This document shows, piece by piece, positions 1-14,304 of a stretch of 64,000 nucleotides of DNA (position 1 is the first letter of the stretch; each line of letters begins with the position of its first letter). The stretch lies in NCBI GenBank assembly GCA_017590115.1, contig JAGGNK010006892.1, positions 11,752,429 to 11,816,428 of the forward strand. Direction: 5' to 3'. The stretch is from Montifringilla adamsi. Taxonomy: Eukaryota > Chordata > Aves > Passeriformes > Passeridae. The notes beneath the pieces were generated by a model. The model had not been told where the DNA came from, made no database searches, and saw nothing but the letters and a program-made list of their open reading frames with translations. Made by a program: the position numbers and the translations under genes.

Positions 1-3000
1 ACATTCAGCTGGCTGCCTTTTCCCAGGGCAGCACAAAGAATAGCTGGCTGAGCAGCCAACCCTCCTCCCACGCCAGCTCACAGGCCTCTGGGCTCCTCTG
101 CCTGGCTCTGAGGGAGCAGATGGGAAGAGTTTCTGTTTCTGGGGGTGAGAGAGAGAAGGAACAATCTCTGGTTGCCCATGAGGTGGGAAGCATATCTAAG
201 GAGGGAAAGGTGCGAGTGGGTCGCAGCTGATGTCTGCTGCCTTGGGGTGATGGGGAAGGCAGGATCTTGTGCAGGAAGTGTGGATATGGGAAGATACTGT
301 TTAAAAGAGTGGCAGGTGTTTCACGTGGAGAAACAGGGAGTGGCCCTCTCTGGGATAACACAGAACGGATCCAGCTGTCAAGATCACTCTGCACAAGTGC
401 ATCTCCATAAATTCCTTCTAACAGCACTAGCGATGAAATGCTTTGTTTCTAGTATCACAGTCCTATGCTATGCAATTTCCACCTTCCCACTTCAGGTGTG
501 CATACATCACTGCCCTGCCCTGGTCGATGCCCAGCTTCTCTGCTACACACACAACTGCAGCCACTCTGCCAAGCAACCATGCATGCAAGATCACAAGGAT
601 GGAGCTACCAGTCTGGCAAGACTCTTCCAAACCTGCACATTCCTTCCTTATATACTCACTTCTTTGACATGATATTGCTTAAGCACCTTCGGTGCTTTGC
701 CCGAAGCCTGTAAACAGGAAGATTCCTGTAAATATGAAGAAGAGGCATTCGCTTTTTCTCTACCAATTAGTAACTTTTACTAGCAGTTTCCTGTTCCTCT
801 CAAGTCAATTTTTCAGCTTAAGTTTAATTTACTACAGCTATGCAAAATTATGAGGTAATTTTCCACCAGTACATACGAACTTATCTAGATACACGGACAT
901 ACGAAGTATCAGACAGAAGCAGAAGTATCAGCATCAGAATTCGTATTAAAATATAGTTAGTAACTTGATTAACTCAAGAGAGAATGTGTTGGACAGGGAC
1001 AATCAAGAGGAAAATGTATTTGAAACTCAAATTCTACACACTTATTGGGCCCATGCTAACCTCATCACTCCTAGGCAGGGTACTACTCCGGCCAAATGCC
1101 TAAGTCTGCTTTCAAAACAAAGGCAAATTCTAAAGCCAACTTGCTTATAAGACAGACTCACAAAGCTAATTCCCCAGAGAGTCTGAAGTGAGGTGCCCAT
1201 CTGCTGCTCTCCACTGGAGATACACTTCCACAATGATAAAACAGCTGCTAGAAAAACTTTGAGACAGTAACTGAGAACAGTATAAATTAAGACAAGTTAT
1301 ATCAGAAAAGTCACTACAAAACCCCAGGCATTTCTGATAACAAACCAAAGGGCCTGCCTGAGATGTAAAGACACTCTCTAGGTAGTGGCCCTCTAATGGC
1401 ACCCCTAATCCCTTATGATTCATAGCTCCAGGGAATGTTTTCTACCCTGCAGAAAGATTATCCATTTCTAATAGCTGCAGGATGCTAGACAGATGGGGAA
1501 TTAAAGCCACACACTAAAGACACTGAGTTTTGTGTGGCTATCTTTCTTGTTTGCCAGTACAACTGTTATGCCAGACAGGGGGGATATGGCCTCAGCTGTC
1601 AGGAAAGGGAGAGTCCCTACAGGAGGTGTCTGGAAACAGCTGGGAAACCTCCCCACACTTTCTACCCCATGATAAATCAGCAATAAAACAACGCTTTGTA
1701 AACGAAGCAAATACCTGGATTTAGTGCGGGCTTTCTTTCCAGTGACCCTTGCAGTATTGTACAATGATGGGAAAGTGCCACAGTGTTCATTTTACATCAC
1801 GGGAACAGCAGTACTTCTAATGGCAGTAATGGAAACTAAATCCAAAGCTGCAACACTGGCTCCATGGCTATCTGAGAAGTTTTACCACTAATATAACTGA
1901 AGCCAAATTTCAATTAGTTCCTCTGAGTCCTCCACATTTCTTTTAGCCTCTTTTTTGGAATGAATTTGCTGTAGCTTTTTTAAGGTGTGGAAAAAGCTCT
2001 TCCCTTGGATTCTTCTTAGCAGTACCTATTTCTTTTTTACAAAAACACTCATTATATACCAGGGAAACAAAGACCAGTTTTGCACATCTTCATTCAGGAG
2101 TCCTAAGGTGGATAAAGGGAAAGATGAAGACTTTGAAAAGCTGAGAAAAGAAAGAAATTCAAAACAATAACCTGTAAAATCTTATTAATTGCTTTTGCTT
2201 GTATTTAAACTGGCAATATGCATGCACACAATGCAAACATTCTCCATACACACTCAGAATACACTGTCTCCTGGATCCACTGGAGTCAATTCTAGGAGCA
2301 TAGAGCACAAAGATAACTCAATGTCTGTAATCATTCATGTTGAGGCCTCTGAAGTGAGGCACATGGCGATGTCAGCATGACTATTCCCTGATCATGATGT
2401 AGTACCTTTCCTGTTATTTTCTGTCTTATAAAATATTCATTACTTTTTTTCTAGCCTATCACTAACATCTGCAGGAAGTTCTCTCACATGGCTGACTCTC
2501 TCACCTTGTCTTTGATCCCCCTCAAAATCTGCCCATGACTTTCTCTCCACACCATGTTAACAATTCTGCCTTCATGTTTCCAAAGAGCACAGTCCCAGTG
2601 TCAAGCGTTCCTTCAGCTCCATGGACCCTCATTCCTGCCTCCTGGCAATTTGAACTCTTCTGAAGTCATTCTGTTGGTTTAACACCATTAACATTTACAG
2701 AAAAGCCATGGGACTATTACTTGAATATGAGCTTTGCCAGAAGCTCTGGATTTGGCTCACTGAGATTACACACCTCCAGCAGAAACCAGTTCATGGATTT
2801 AGGCACAGTGCCAGAACACTAAAACTGATACGTGGATAAAAGGTATTTCTTGAATTAGTGTCACAGAAGGGCACCGACTTCTCTTGTCACCACAGACAAC
2901 CAGATTACACTCTCTCCTTACTCCAAACTCAAAACCCAAACAAGCAAAAAAACTCAACCCAACCAAAATCAAACCAAACCAAAGCAGACCTTTGAAAAGT

Positions 3001-6000
3001 CAAGAACTGTTCTCAAAGACATCTCTGCCCCTAAAGGTAATACCATACCTTTTGAGCAACATCGAGCCACATCACATCAGCAGGAGCTAATTTATTTCCA
3101 GTCACCACAGCAACTGGAACGTTGAAAGAAAGGTTGCAGGGAACAATCCTTACAGAAGGAAGCCCCACTGCATACCTGGCCAGCACATAGGGCAGGGCCA
3201 TCACTCACCCTCACTTGGAAAAGCAGTAGTGTTCACCACAACCCCTCATCATGGGCAGAGGAGTCAAGCAGCTCAATTTGGCTGCTGCCAGGATGCACAT
3301 GTGATGATGACTTGATCTGCCTGCATCCAGCATTGACAGTATGTCATCAAATACAGTCAGTGTGTTACAGACTTTTTAAAAGCCACAATGAGGAGACAGC
3401 ATGTTCTTCAATGATAGATGACCCTAAACAAGCTCATATATAAAATTGGAAGCCATCTGTAGAACTGCAATTTCCATTCTCCCATGGAATTGAAAGGAGG
3501 ATGATTATTAGAGCAGCAATTGTTAGGGCTGCTCTATCAAAAGGTCAATGTGCAATTACCTACACCCCTCAATACATACACACAGAACAAACAGCAAACC
3601 ATTCCCATTTCAAGAGCTTGTAACTCCTCCAGACATGTCATGTAGTATACAAATCTGAGCCCAAGAGCACTCACTCGTCATAGTAAAACTAGAAGGTCTA
3701 TTTGTAGGTATATTTGAAGTTGAGAAGGGTTTATAAAACCTGGGTACATTTTCATGTCAGCTTGTTCCACACACTTCAGTAAAACAGCTTTTATTTTTTC
3801 TTACTGGGAAATTCTGCACCCTATTAACCTTTTTTCTATTGTATCACGAACATGAGCACAGCAACATTATTCGCTTGTGCAGGAACCAGAGGCCAGACTT
3901 TGAACAGGGACTGATCCTTGTCATTGATCCTTTCACCCTCAGTACATTTGCAGAATGTAACCAACTTACAAACCACATTTCTACAGGATTGAAATGTCTA
4001 CCCACAGTAAAAGGTGAACTACTTTAGTACAACAAAAACTTTAAACTTGCCCTGTCCCTTTAACATTGCAAAAGCTTCTTCTGAAATCAAAGCCATAATA
4101 TCTATTGGTTTCGAGACATTTTTAAAATTGCAAAATGTTTCGTGATTGTGATCGGAGAAAACTAAATTAAGAGCTTCAACTTCTAAAAATATTATCTATG
4201 ATGAAATGATATACTAGTTCAATAAGATGCTCCACTATAATGCCCCACAAGAATATCACTGAAATTTTGGGTGACGAACACTGTAATACTGAACATTGTA
4301 TAAGACTGAAGGAAAAAATATGAGGGAATCTTCAGTGCATTAAAAGCAATTACCAACTAAACTGAGATCAATGATGTGACAAAGTACAACATAGGAATGA
4401 TTTTGCTTGCACTACTTCATCTACTTTCAAGCTCCAAACAGAAATCTTGGAGCTTCTAAATTTCATAACGTTCTTGTATAATTTGGTTAGTTCACAACAA
4501 AACCTTGCAGATAAATTTATCAGTAGAGCTATTTTGATGGCATAAAACTAGTCTGATCTGTTGCAATTCATTCTGTTTCAAAACAACAATACACCACAGA
4601 TCAGACACTGACATTATCTCAACCTACAATGTACATTTACTCTTGACACCAAACACAGTATTAATTTTTAAACGGCAGTTGTAGTTAGGTCATTATACAA
4701 AACTACAAGAAAATAAATCTCCAATTTTCCAACAGCATCACACAGCTTGGTGTCGATGGCAAGCTTTCTGAGAGTGCACTAAATCCCACTGTCTCCTCTT
4801 GGACACTGAGCCACTGACCATAACTCTTTGAATGCAACCATCCAGACAATCCCTTTTAAAGCAGCCATACTCCTCTCCCACCCTACTTATGCAGATCTAG
4901 TATTTACTACCTTCAAACCTCCTCCGAGCTACCTGTATTTGCCATCTGCATAGAGGACTTCACAGCAAACTGTTATGACAGAACTACTGTTCCCCCATAA
5001 TTATCAGTTTAAGAAGAGAAAGGGGAACTCGTATCAGGAACTCAAGCCTCTTTTAAGTTTTTAATGAGGAAGGAGAAAGAACCTAGGAAATTCATGTGGA
5101 ACTGCATTTTGATTTCCAGTTTATGTCTGGCATCTTTTGCCTTATAATGAGTGTTTCTACACTAAAAGAGAAGATACCTCAGTTACAGTCTACTGCCTAA
5201 ATGCATTAAGGATAATTTGTGCGAAGTGTCAAAAACTATGGCAAAAGCTAGGCCATTAAAAAAAAAAAAGTACATATCTAAATAGCATGGTTATGTTAAG
5301 GATAAAAGAAAAATGTATTGTGGTTGAAGTCTGGCATGCGTTCGGGAATGTAAAACAGAACACACTTGCAGCAGAGACATTGGCAGAGTCTCAGTTATAA
5401 CACACAGTTATTTCCACTACAATCTAATCCAGATATTTCAAATATTTCAAACATTTATGCTTTTTGTACAATCACAATACTTTTGAAAATTCACTATGTT
5501 TGAGCAGTGCATTTATGGGGCTGAAGGACAGGATGTCACAGGCAAAGACGACATTCATCAGTCACAAAGCAGAGGGATGCCTCTGCCTGAGGCAATGTTA
5601 CAGTTCTAACACACATGCATTTTTACATGCAGCTATAGAACTTCGGACTCCAATAACAGAGTCAGCTTTTACTACCTTATGTTTAAAACAGCTTTGTCAA
5701 AAGGTGTTAAGTACCCTGGTCTTTTGCTTCGGATTAACAATTCTTGCACAGTGGGTACAATTTCTTCTTGATCACAGCTAACTATTAAAGTAGTATTAAA
5801 TTTTAGTACAAAAATGGTAAGGAACTTAAGAGTATTGCCTATTTAAAAATGGGACTTAAAAAAACCTTGAAGCAAACAAAATGTAATGATAGTATCTCTA
5901 CCTATTCCTATTAAAAGACTAAATTAAAAATAAAACCATTTAAGCATTTAGTTCCTTTAACAATGAAAATCTTACTCAAAAAACGAAAAGAAAACTGAAT

Positions 6001-9000
6001 ATATTTAAAATTTATTCACTTCGCACTTGATGAAGTGCAGAGGAAACCTGTATCTCTACCTCTGAAACCAACAGGTTTTGAATATGACTGTGCTTTATTT
6101 TCTTTCCATGCAAGGCAGTATCTAAATCATTGCTCCACACCACCCACACAGCCATACTCTTATGCCCTTGCTAGAACCCAGCTTTATTCTTGTCATCTCA
6201 AAGAGAATGAAGGCTAAACCTTAGTCCTATGAAATTAGACTGAAGCTTCCCTTGTCACCAGAGTACCAGAAATACACAGAGGATGGTTCACACCGCTCAC
6301 CAGAGATATTGATGCTAGGGCTGGATGGACCCCCTTACAGAGGTGGGTAACTCTTTCCATCCATTGTGGAGAAAGACTGATAAAGCCTTCCCTAGGCATG
6401 ATGTGCAATTTTAAAATCTCCCAAACCAGATGGATACCAGTACGACCAGGAAAGAGATCTGGAACTTGTCACAGAGGAATGTCAGAGCACAGAAGTCACC
6501 CAGGGATGGCTGGTAGAAGGCCCAGGACAGTCACTGGGCTACACTTCCTGGGGCAAGGACCAGCCCTACTAGGGCATTTACAGCTCTGACTTCTCAGAAA
6601 CACTGGCTGTTCAGCACAACTCCATAATAACTTAAGGGAAGCCACAGAAGGATGTGGGGTACAACAGACACTCAATAAAAAGGTGTGTATGATCGTTAAA
6701 AAAACAACCCTTACACTTCAAATCAGTTTCATCATTCCCTGACTATCCAAAATCGTTTTACCATCTGTCCTCTTTGCAATCTGTTTTTCCCTCCCACATG
6801 CTAATACATAACTGAACAATGCACCTTGACCCCTCAGGTGCTACTGACACCAATTTCTTTGGGTAATGGACGTCAATGGTGCCAACACAATCCTGCTGCA
6901 GTTTCTTGTGTTGTTCCCTCCAAATAACCTGAATACACATCATGTCAGTGAGGCCACTGTGAGGCCACTCCTTCCAGTAGGAGTTGCTCACAAATAAAGG
7001 TCACTTCCTTGACCCCAAATGCAAAAGATGTCTACAAGAGTAGCACAGCAATTTCAGCTGTCTGAGGCTGTGAGAGCCCTATGATTAGTTTATTAGAGGA
7101 CTGGAAAGTGCCTTTGCATCAGTGCCAACTTTCTCATATCTGACAATATACCGCACAGAGTGTTTAGCTCTATATATTTAAGCAAGAAGAGAAACCCAAG
7201 ACACACTATTCACTCCAATTACTCACCAAGATGTGAATAATTCTCGTCTCATGAACATAAAAACAAGCAACAGTTGTAACACATATTCCTCTGAAAACAA
7301 GCCATGGTTGTTCATAAAGCTTTTGAATTGTCTGGCAAATCCTTTCTGCCTATTGACAGGCTGTAATTGCTGCCTCTTAGCTAAAGCGAACCTTCAGCCT
7401 GATGCCTGACCCTGTCCCTGACCCCTACTTTAATATTTTATATTGACTTAGATACAATCTGGGCCTAACACATTTTGGCAAAGTACCACAACTTGATACT
7501 GTTTTGCTTTTGACAGGCTTCTCTTAACTCTGGCCACTTCTGTGGTTTCACTCACTGCAAATATCTGGTATTATCTGGGGATTGAAATGTGCAAATAGTA
7601 TGCTGCTTGTGAAAAAAAAACCCAAAAAACAAACAAAAAAAAAAAAAAAAAAACACCCAAAAGCCTGCTTTGGGCCAAAGGAAATTCACTGTCTACCCTT
7701 GAGCTGAGCTCTCCTCATTCTTGGTCTCACTGGGCTTGAGCTGGAGGCAGAGATTGGCTCCAGGTCAGAGCAGAGGCTGCCAGCCCCCAGCAAGGCTCAG
7801 GTCTGGCACAGACCCCAGCAGAGACCTCGGCAGCAGGTGTGACAGCTGGGACCTATGACAGAGGTGGAAAGGCTGGAGCTTTCAGAGCAACCCCAGTGAG
7901 AAATGTGGCAGTTCTGCCGTTAAACAAGATTTGAAACAGATATTCTGGCCACTCTTTGCTCAGATGTTTGGAAACAGAAAGATCATCAATAAAGTTTCTC
8001 AACAAGAAAAGCCACAATGAAATCAACATTGCAATAGAGAGGAATGCAGGCCTTTACAAACATCCAGGATTTCTAAGTAAAAAATTCCACAAAAAGAAGG
8101 CAAAGCTGACACTTACTTGGTTGCTGATGCTTTCTGAACAGAAAGATTGAACTGGGTTCTTTATGTCATGCAACTATCCCTGGCTCAAATGGCTCCCAGA
8201 CGGCAATGGACCACTCCCGCCCTCTTCCCGCTTTGAGTCCAAGATACTTACCAGCTTGAACCCACACAGGTAATTTTCTCTCCTCTCTACCTCTAAGCAG
8301 TAGAAAATAAATGCATGTTATGTTACCCAAGGTGGGGTTCATCCAAGTACAGTCATCTAAAGCAAAGGTATCTCTGTCACCTCAAGGCTTTTTCTGTAGC
8401 TGGCCAAGAGAGCCTTGGAAAGGAGCTCAGCCTCCACACACGTTAGAACAGGTGTCCATTTACTTACAGGCGTCCATTTTTACTTTTTTTCTTAAATGGA
8501 CAAAACTGGATAACAAATTTCCATTAGACTAAGTGTGCCATTTTTCAGGTACCTTCTTTCCTACACAAGAATAAGACAACTGTGAGAAGAGAAATCGTTG
8601 CCAAAATAATACTGAAATAGAAGTGATCCGTATCAGTTCAGGCTAATCCCAGCTTCAGATGAGGTCTAAGATGATGAAATTTCTGTAGCAGTGAATTGGC
8701 GCTCTCTGCATTTCACAGTGAGATCTGTGGTGTTGTGACCAAGCTACCAAGATGTTTCTGTGTCATAGGATTGCTCTCCTAACCCCACTGCAGTGTGTTT
8801 GTGGCACTTCAATGCTGGCAGGAGAGCATACACAGACTGGGACGAGAATCATCCGCTATAATTTGCTGTGTTTAAATGTTAGAAGGCAGCTGGTTTCAGC
8901 TCTTTCATGCCAAGTGAAGTGATGGAGAAGTGAGACAGAGGGGAAATGCACTACTTTAGATATTCCTTGCAGCATCACTCCTCTGCACCCTTGGTCCTCA

Positions 9001-9454
9001 TTAAATGTTTGCTCAATCTATCAAATTTAATCAACTATTGTTTTCCCAGATTGGTTGTTTTGCAGGGACTCACAACACAACCATTCCTGATGAACTTCCG
9101 GGATCCCCAGCAAAGTACTGCAGAAGAAAAAATGACAAATAATACAGAAGAAAAGAGCAAAAACTGGCAAAAGATGTGGCTTCACCTGAACTGTAGACCA
9201 CAAGATTCAGAACCTTCTCTTTTCCATGAACGGAAGTGAAGAAGGAAGGCTAAAATGGTACCTTGAATGTAGAATACACATCAAGATACACTTCGAGAGC
9301 AGTTTTTATGTATCATAATAAAAAGTGAGCTGGAGTTGATACATGATCCCTGAAACAGAACAATTTTAAAGCCTCATAAAGGATAGGAAAGGCTACAATG
9401 AAGAGGAGATCTAAACAGAAAACACTAACTCATTAAAATAAAAAATCACCAGTA
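1..9454. other. Intronic DNA without recognised features
   Basis: AT-rich unique sequence with scattered short A-rich tracts. Several small open frames show no protein-like features. A moderately GC-rich patch at 7700-7870 and another at 6240-6600 match no repeat I know. No exon is supported. Confidence 0.6.
7612..7653. repeat. A-rich simple repeat
   Basis: Nine A bases, then CCCAAAAAACAAAC and about 21 more A bases. It is a simple low-complexity tract in intron 1. Confidence 0.9.
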
Positions 9455-9857
9455 ACTGAACTGGGAAGAGTCACTGAAAAGCTGTCTAGCAGAAAAGAAC
9501 CTGACAGTGTTAGTCGGCAGCAGCAGAGCATGAGCCAGCAATGCGCCAAGAAGGTGTCCAAGAAGGCCGATGGCATCCTGGCCTGGATCAGCCCTGGTGT
9601 GGCAGCAGGAGCAGGGCAGTGACCGTCCCCCTGTACTCAGCACTGCTGAGGCCACAGCTCCAATGCTGTGCTCAGCTCTGGGCCCCTCACTGCAGGAAAG
9701 ACATTGAGGGGCTGGAGCGTGTCCAGGGAAGGGCAACAGAGCTGGGGAAGGGTCTGGAGCACAAGTGCTGTGAGGAGCAGCTGAGGGAGCTGGGGGTGTT
9801 CAGCCTGGAGAAAAGGAGGCTCTTTTCCAGTCTAAAGGGTTCTATGATTCCGTGAGT
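9455..9857 (+). mobile_element. CR1 LINE fragment (ORF2 C-terminus fused to 3' end)
   Basis: The sequence follows the avian CR1 ORF2 C-terminal region: [13 protein letters not shown], a WAPH motif, then FSLEKRRL. After GGAGGCTC at about 9820 it jumps straight to the CR1 terminal motif (TTTTCCAG...TTCTATGATT). Roughly the last few hundred bases before the terminus are therefore missing by internal deletion. It is 5'-truncated, as usual for CR1. It has no coding capacity as a retrotransposon. Confidence 0.9.
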
Positions 9858-12800
9858 GGGTGCTTAGGGTTCTCAAGACCCTGCACAAGCTTCAGCTGTC
9901 TCTGACCCAAGAACTAGATTGAACTTGGGTCTCCAGGATGCCTCTTGTCCAACTACAGGTGAGTAAAGGTCAATTAAGAAAGGACCAAGGAGAACATAAA
10001 CACTGTATTTTTGAAATATGCTATTGCATTTGAATTCACCTGTCTCTATTAACCCTATTTAAACTCAAAATGAGAACAATTATGTCTATTAACACATATA
10101 ACATTAATACTGTTTTACTTTCACTGGATAATTGAAATAATACGTGCTTGTTGCTAAAGTTTCAAAGTCAAATACCTAAAGTGGTTTATTAGTAACAAGT
10201 TAAATGGAAGACAGTGGTTAAGCACCTAGAATACAAAGTGCTGAAACTGATTCTGACAGCACTAGTCTCTTCTGCAAATACAGATAATGTATCTTTCTTG
10301 ACAGTTTATGTAAGTATTTTTGGTTCACTGAATAATTCATTAAAAGCTGAAACCAGCAAAGAGTTGAGGAAATAAGAACCAAAACAAAAAGCTTCAGAGA
10401 TAACTTGCTTTCTAACTTCATCTTGCGCATAAAAGCACAGGGTGAGAGGATGAGCACTGCAGTTCTGAAGCCTTGAATGCAGCTACTAGAAATAAACACA
10501 TCAAGTCAATAATTAAAATGTTCTTTTATTTAATCACTTTGTTATAAATTATAAAACTTGCAGAAAAAATAGATAAACATGTACATCATATACTTTAATT
10601 GACTGAAGAAATTGTACTTAAATAAACCAGAAAAAGAAGGTGTTCAAAACTTCTTGTTCCTGTAGAAGCAGATTCAAACCTGTAAACAATTACTATAACT
10701 AAGTGCAAAAAAGAACAAAATTAAGAAAGTCAATGTGAAGAATTCCTCTTTCAGAGATTATGTTGTTGAAGTATTTGTTTTCTGTTAAAATTCTTCAAAC
10801 TGTGAATTTAAAATATCAGAGGTCCTTTATCACTCTGAGAAGACAAATTTACACTGCTTAATTTTTCATCCAGAAGAAATGAAGGCAAAAAAGCTTCACC
10901 TGACACTCAGTCACGCAGTCTTTTCTTAGCTCTGCTGTATTACTGCATAAAAGAGATAAAATACCATCACTGCTGAAGCTTTGAATGCTTCAATGTAGCG
11001 AACAGCCTCCTGGGTGCTTGTCCTTGAACAGACCTGCAACAGCTTCCCCCAAAGTTGTGCTGGAAATGAAGGGCTAGCAGACTCCAGGAGTGCCTGGCCA
11101 CTATATGCAGAGATTCAATTGCTGGAAAGACTACGCAGTTTTCTTCAAAGAGATCACTTCATTAAAACTTCAATATACAAATGAAGTCTGGTCATGTCAA
11201 ACACTGTTTGGGCACAAGAAAAAGACTGCTGTTGTGACAGACAAGAAAGTCTGCCTGAATTGCATGGTTTGGCAGTAGAAAAATCCCAACCCCTTTCTGT
11301 ACTGCAAGGAGAGAAACACCAAGAAGAATTCGTCAGCAGCGGGTCACAAAAGCTAAAACAATGCTGGCCTGCTTTATTTCCACTAGCAGAAACCAGCGAT
11401 TATCCATCACCATACCTGTATAAACAACCTATTTCAATGCTTCATACCAAAAAAGTAAAACAAGAGGGTTTACTTCACAGCATACGGCTACAACACGACT
11501 TTGCTATTCCTGAGACTCTGGAGAGGAGAGGAACAGTGCCCACACACCCCACCACTCTCCACACACTGAGCTGCCCAGCTGCATTTTGGGGGTCAGAAGG
11601 AGAACAAGTGGTTCATCGATCGACTCCAGCTCCCAGTGCAGAGAGAGTTGCAACCCCAAAACTGGGAATCTTGGGCAATCCTGACTCCACCTGACTCCCC
11701 ATGCTGCCACCACAGGCACTTCCAGATACCTGCCACAGACCCCTCGCTGTTCTCATGATCTGCAGCATCACAATCGCTGCAATGTTACCCACACGACGCA
11801 GGAGGTCTGAACTCAAGGATCCTTAATTAATTCCCGAGTCCTCAGTGAGGAAACAGAAGCTGCCAAAGCATCTTGGCTTCCCAGGATAAAGCAGGAGTTA
11901 GCTGTTTTGTTTATTTTCTTGGCTTCTGCCAGGGTGGCCCTGTGTGGTGTGTCTTGAGCACAAGGAGTTGCACAAACACAGACAACGTTCCTGCGCCTGC
12001 GAGAGTATTTCTGGTGGGTGTGGAGCCATTCCTCGCCAACACCCAAGCTGCTCTGCCCAGCTGAACTTGAAAAATCAGTATCCCCCGAGGCCAAGCTCTA
12101 TCCTACAAGATCATCAATTATCTCATTGAGAATCATCAACTTAAGACAGGATTTAGTCTCTGAGGTGGGGAAAAAAGTTACTTGGGGAGATACCAGGAGA
12201 CAGCACCATGGATAATCGATGCACCATAAAAAAAAAAAAAAAAAAAAACAAAAACACTACAAAGCAAGCCAGGCTGTAGCAGAGCAGTCCTGCAGAACAG
12301 GTATTCTACATCTAGGACCTACAGAAATGTTAGGAGTTCAAGAGGAATTACTCTAAAGAGCCACAGGATTTATTAGAAGGTGTTAAACTTTCTGTTAGCA
12401 TTTTGACCTACCACATATAAAATAATACTATAGGTATGCAGCTTTTGAGAGCATGTTCCCAATATAACTTTTTTTTTTTCTTATTTTCTATTAAAGGTTT
12501 CATGAGCTTTCAGCAAGCATTTTATTCCTATAGAGTTTGAGATCCTTATCTGTTAGTCCAGTGGTGGTCCAAAAGGACTTGAAAGGTTTCTCAATGACAT
12601 TTTTCTCTCTACTGTCAGATCTCTGCAAAAGGTGACACATTCTCCACAAACTGCTGGCTAGCTGCCCAGCACAGGAAAGAGATGAAGCACCTGCCACCTC
12701 CCCTCCTATTTCTGTAAGAAGAAGAGAAAAGGAAATATTTCCTAAAGAACATGAGCTGAGCTGCACAGATGTGCTATTGTGGATGGCTGCTGTGGGAAGA

Positions 12801-14304
12801 CATGTGGGAAGGTCTCCAATGAACAATCAAAAGGAATCAGGAAAAGTGCCATCCTCAGACAAAAGGGAATTCCACCTACAAAGTGAACAACTCAGAAAGA
12901 CCTTGAAAAGTTGCATTTAGGGCTTTTGAGCATTTCTGAGCAATGCTGGCAGAGCTGGGAAGATGTTGTACTGCAAAGGTGATGCTGCTGCACTTGTAGG
13001 GTCCCTCTCCTGCCAGAGGGACCCGTTACTGCACAAAGACCTGCACCAGATCTGCAAGGAGCACCACAGTCACAGTGGGTTTAAGAGAGAATGCCGCCTC
13101 CTCCCTGCTCCTTTCTCTTGTGAAAGCTAAGAAACCAGTCCAGCATTCAAACACAATACCAAACATACACCCCTTCCCCTCAACTTTGCATTGAAAAGAA
13201 ACAATAGAAACCACTCAGATCTAAAGGGATATTAATTTTCACCTTATATACTACTGCTATCCACCATTTAAAATACAATTGGTTGTGTATTAAAAAATAC
13301 TTTACATGTGACTTTTAAGTTTCTCTTTTTTAATTAGCAGGAGTAAGTGTGTTTAGGAGGCTTAACTAAAACTAACTGAAATAATTGGCTGGTGGTTTTA
13401 AGAATTGAATGCTTTTCTATTCCTAGGCTGAAAATGGGACAGCATGTTAGGAACACAGAGGGTGTGGAGAAGGTCAGACACATCACTGAATATAACTTCA
13501 CTTTGGTCTCTTTCCAGGAAGTGAGCAAAAGTGCCACTGACACCTTTTTCTGCCAAAAGAAAGCAGACCAAGAAATGGTTGGGTTGAACTTAAAATGAAA
13601 AGGATATTCCTTTGCTTTCCTATAGCCAAGGAATGTCATGTAAAGAAGCCAATCACTCCAGTCACACACAAGAGAAGAGGCAAAAGGATGGTCACCATGT
13701 GCCCATGCTCAGCCAGGTACTCTGAGCCACACTCTCCAAAACCTCTTACCCTCTGCACAGGGACAGGATGAAAATCACATCACAGTGAGAAAAATGGATA
13801 TTGTGCAATATAAGCAGAACGTTTACAGGCAGCAAAATCAAATAGCTTCCATGCAGCACATAATTACCTTGTACACATCACTGTAACAGGAAATGGAAAA
13901 GGTTTACATGAATTTAAAAAATATTAGACATTTGTAGACTATGAATCCATCATAAGCTGTAAAATATGATGGTTTGGATGCAAACTATGGCTCAGCAAGC
14001 CTCCATAGTGATATTGATTACTGCAAGTTGGGAGAGTGTAGCAGAGGAAATGTCTCCAACTTTCCTCTGATTTTATATTCCTTGGCTCGACCTTGTGTTA
14101 TTGCAGTCTTTGCACAACTGTAAAGAGCCTCTCTGCATGCAAGAAGCTACACCAAGAAAGCCAAAAACTACCTTATATTAGGCACTGAATGCCTTTATGG
14201 CCCCTGGGAAGACATGTGACCTCAGCTGTCGTTCTGCCATCACCAAAGCGCAAGCAGTTTGTCAACAAATAGTTAGCTAATGTTGGTATGTCTTAACCAT
14301 GAAA
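9858..14304. other. Intronic DNA without recognised features
   Basis: AT-rich sequence, with somewhat GC-richer parts near 11500-12120 that hold overlapping open frames on both strands. None resembles a known protein, and none has credible splice or start context. Apart from the poly-A tract at 12228 nothing stands out. Confidence 0.6.
12228..12255. repeat. Poly-A tract
   Basis: Twenty-one A bases followed by CAAAAAC. No retrogene is recognisable immediately before it. Confidence 0.9.

Noticed and set aside
145..672. 175-codon plus-strand frame near the left edge
   Set aside because: Low-complexity and cysteine/histidine-rich without a spaced motif; no homolog recognised.
11194..11694. 166-codon plus-strand frame
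   Set aside because: The GC-richer patch gives frames on both strands; no protein family recognised.
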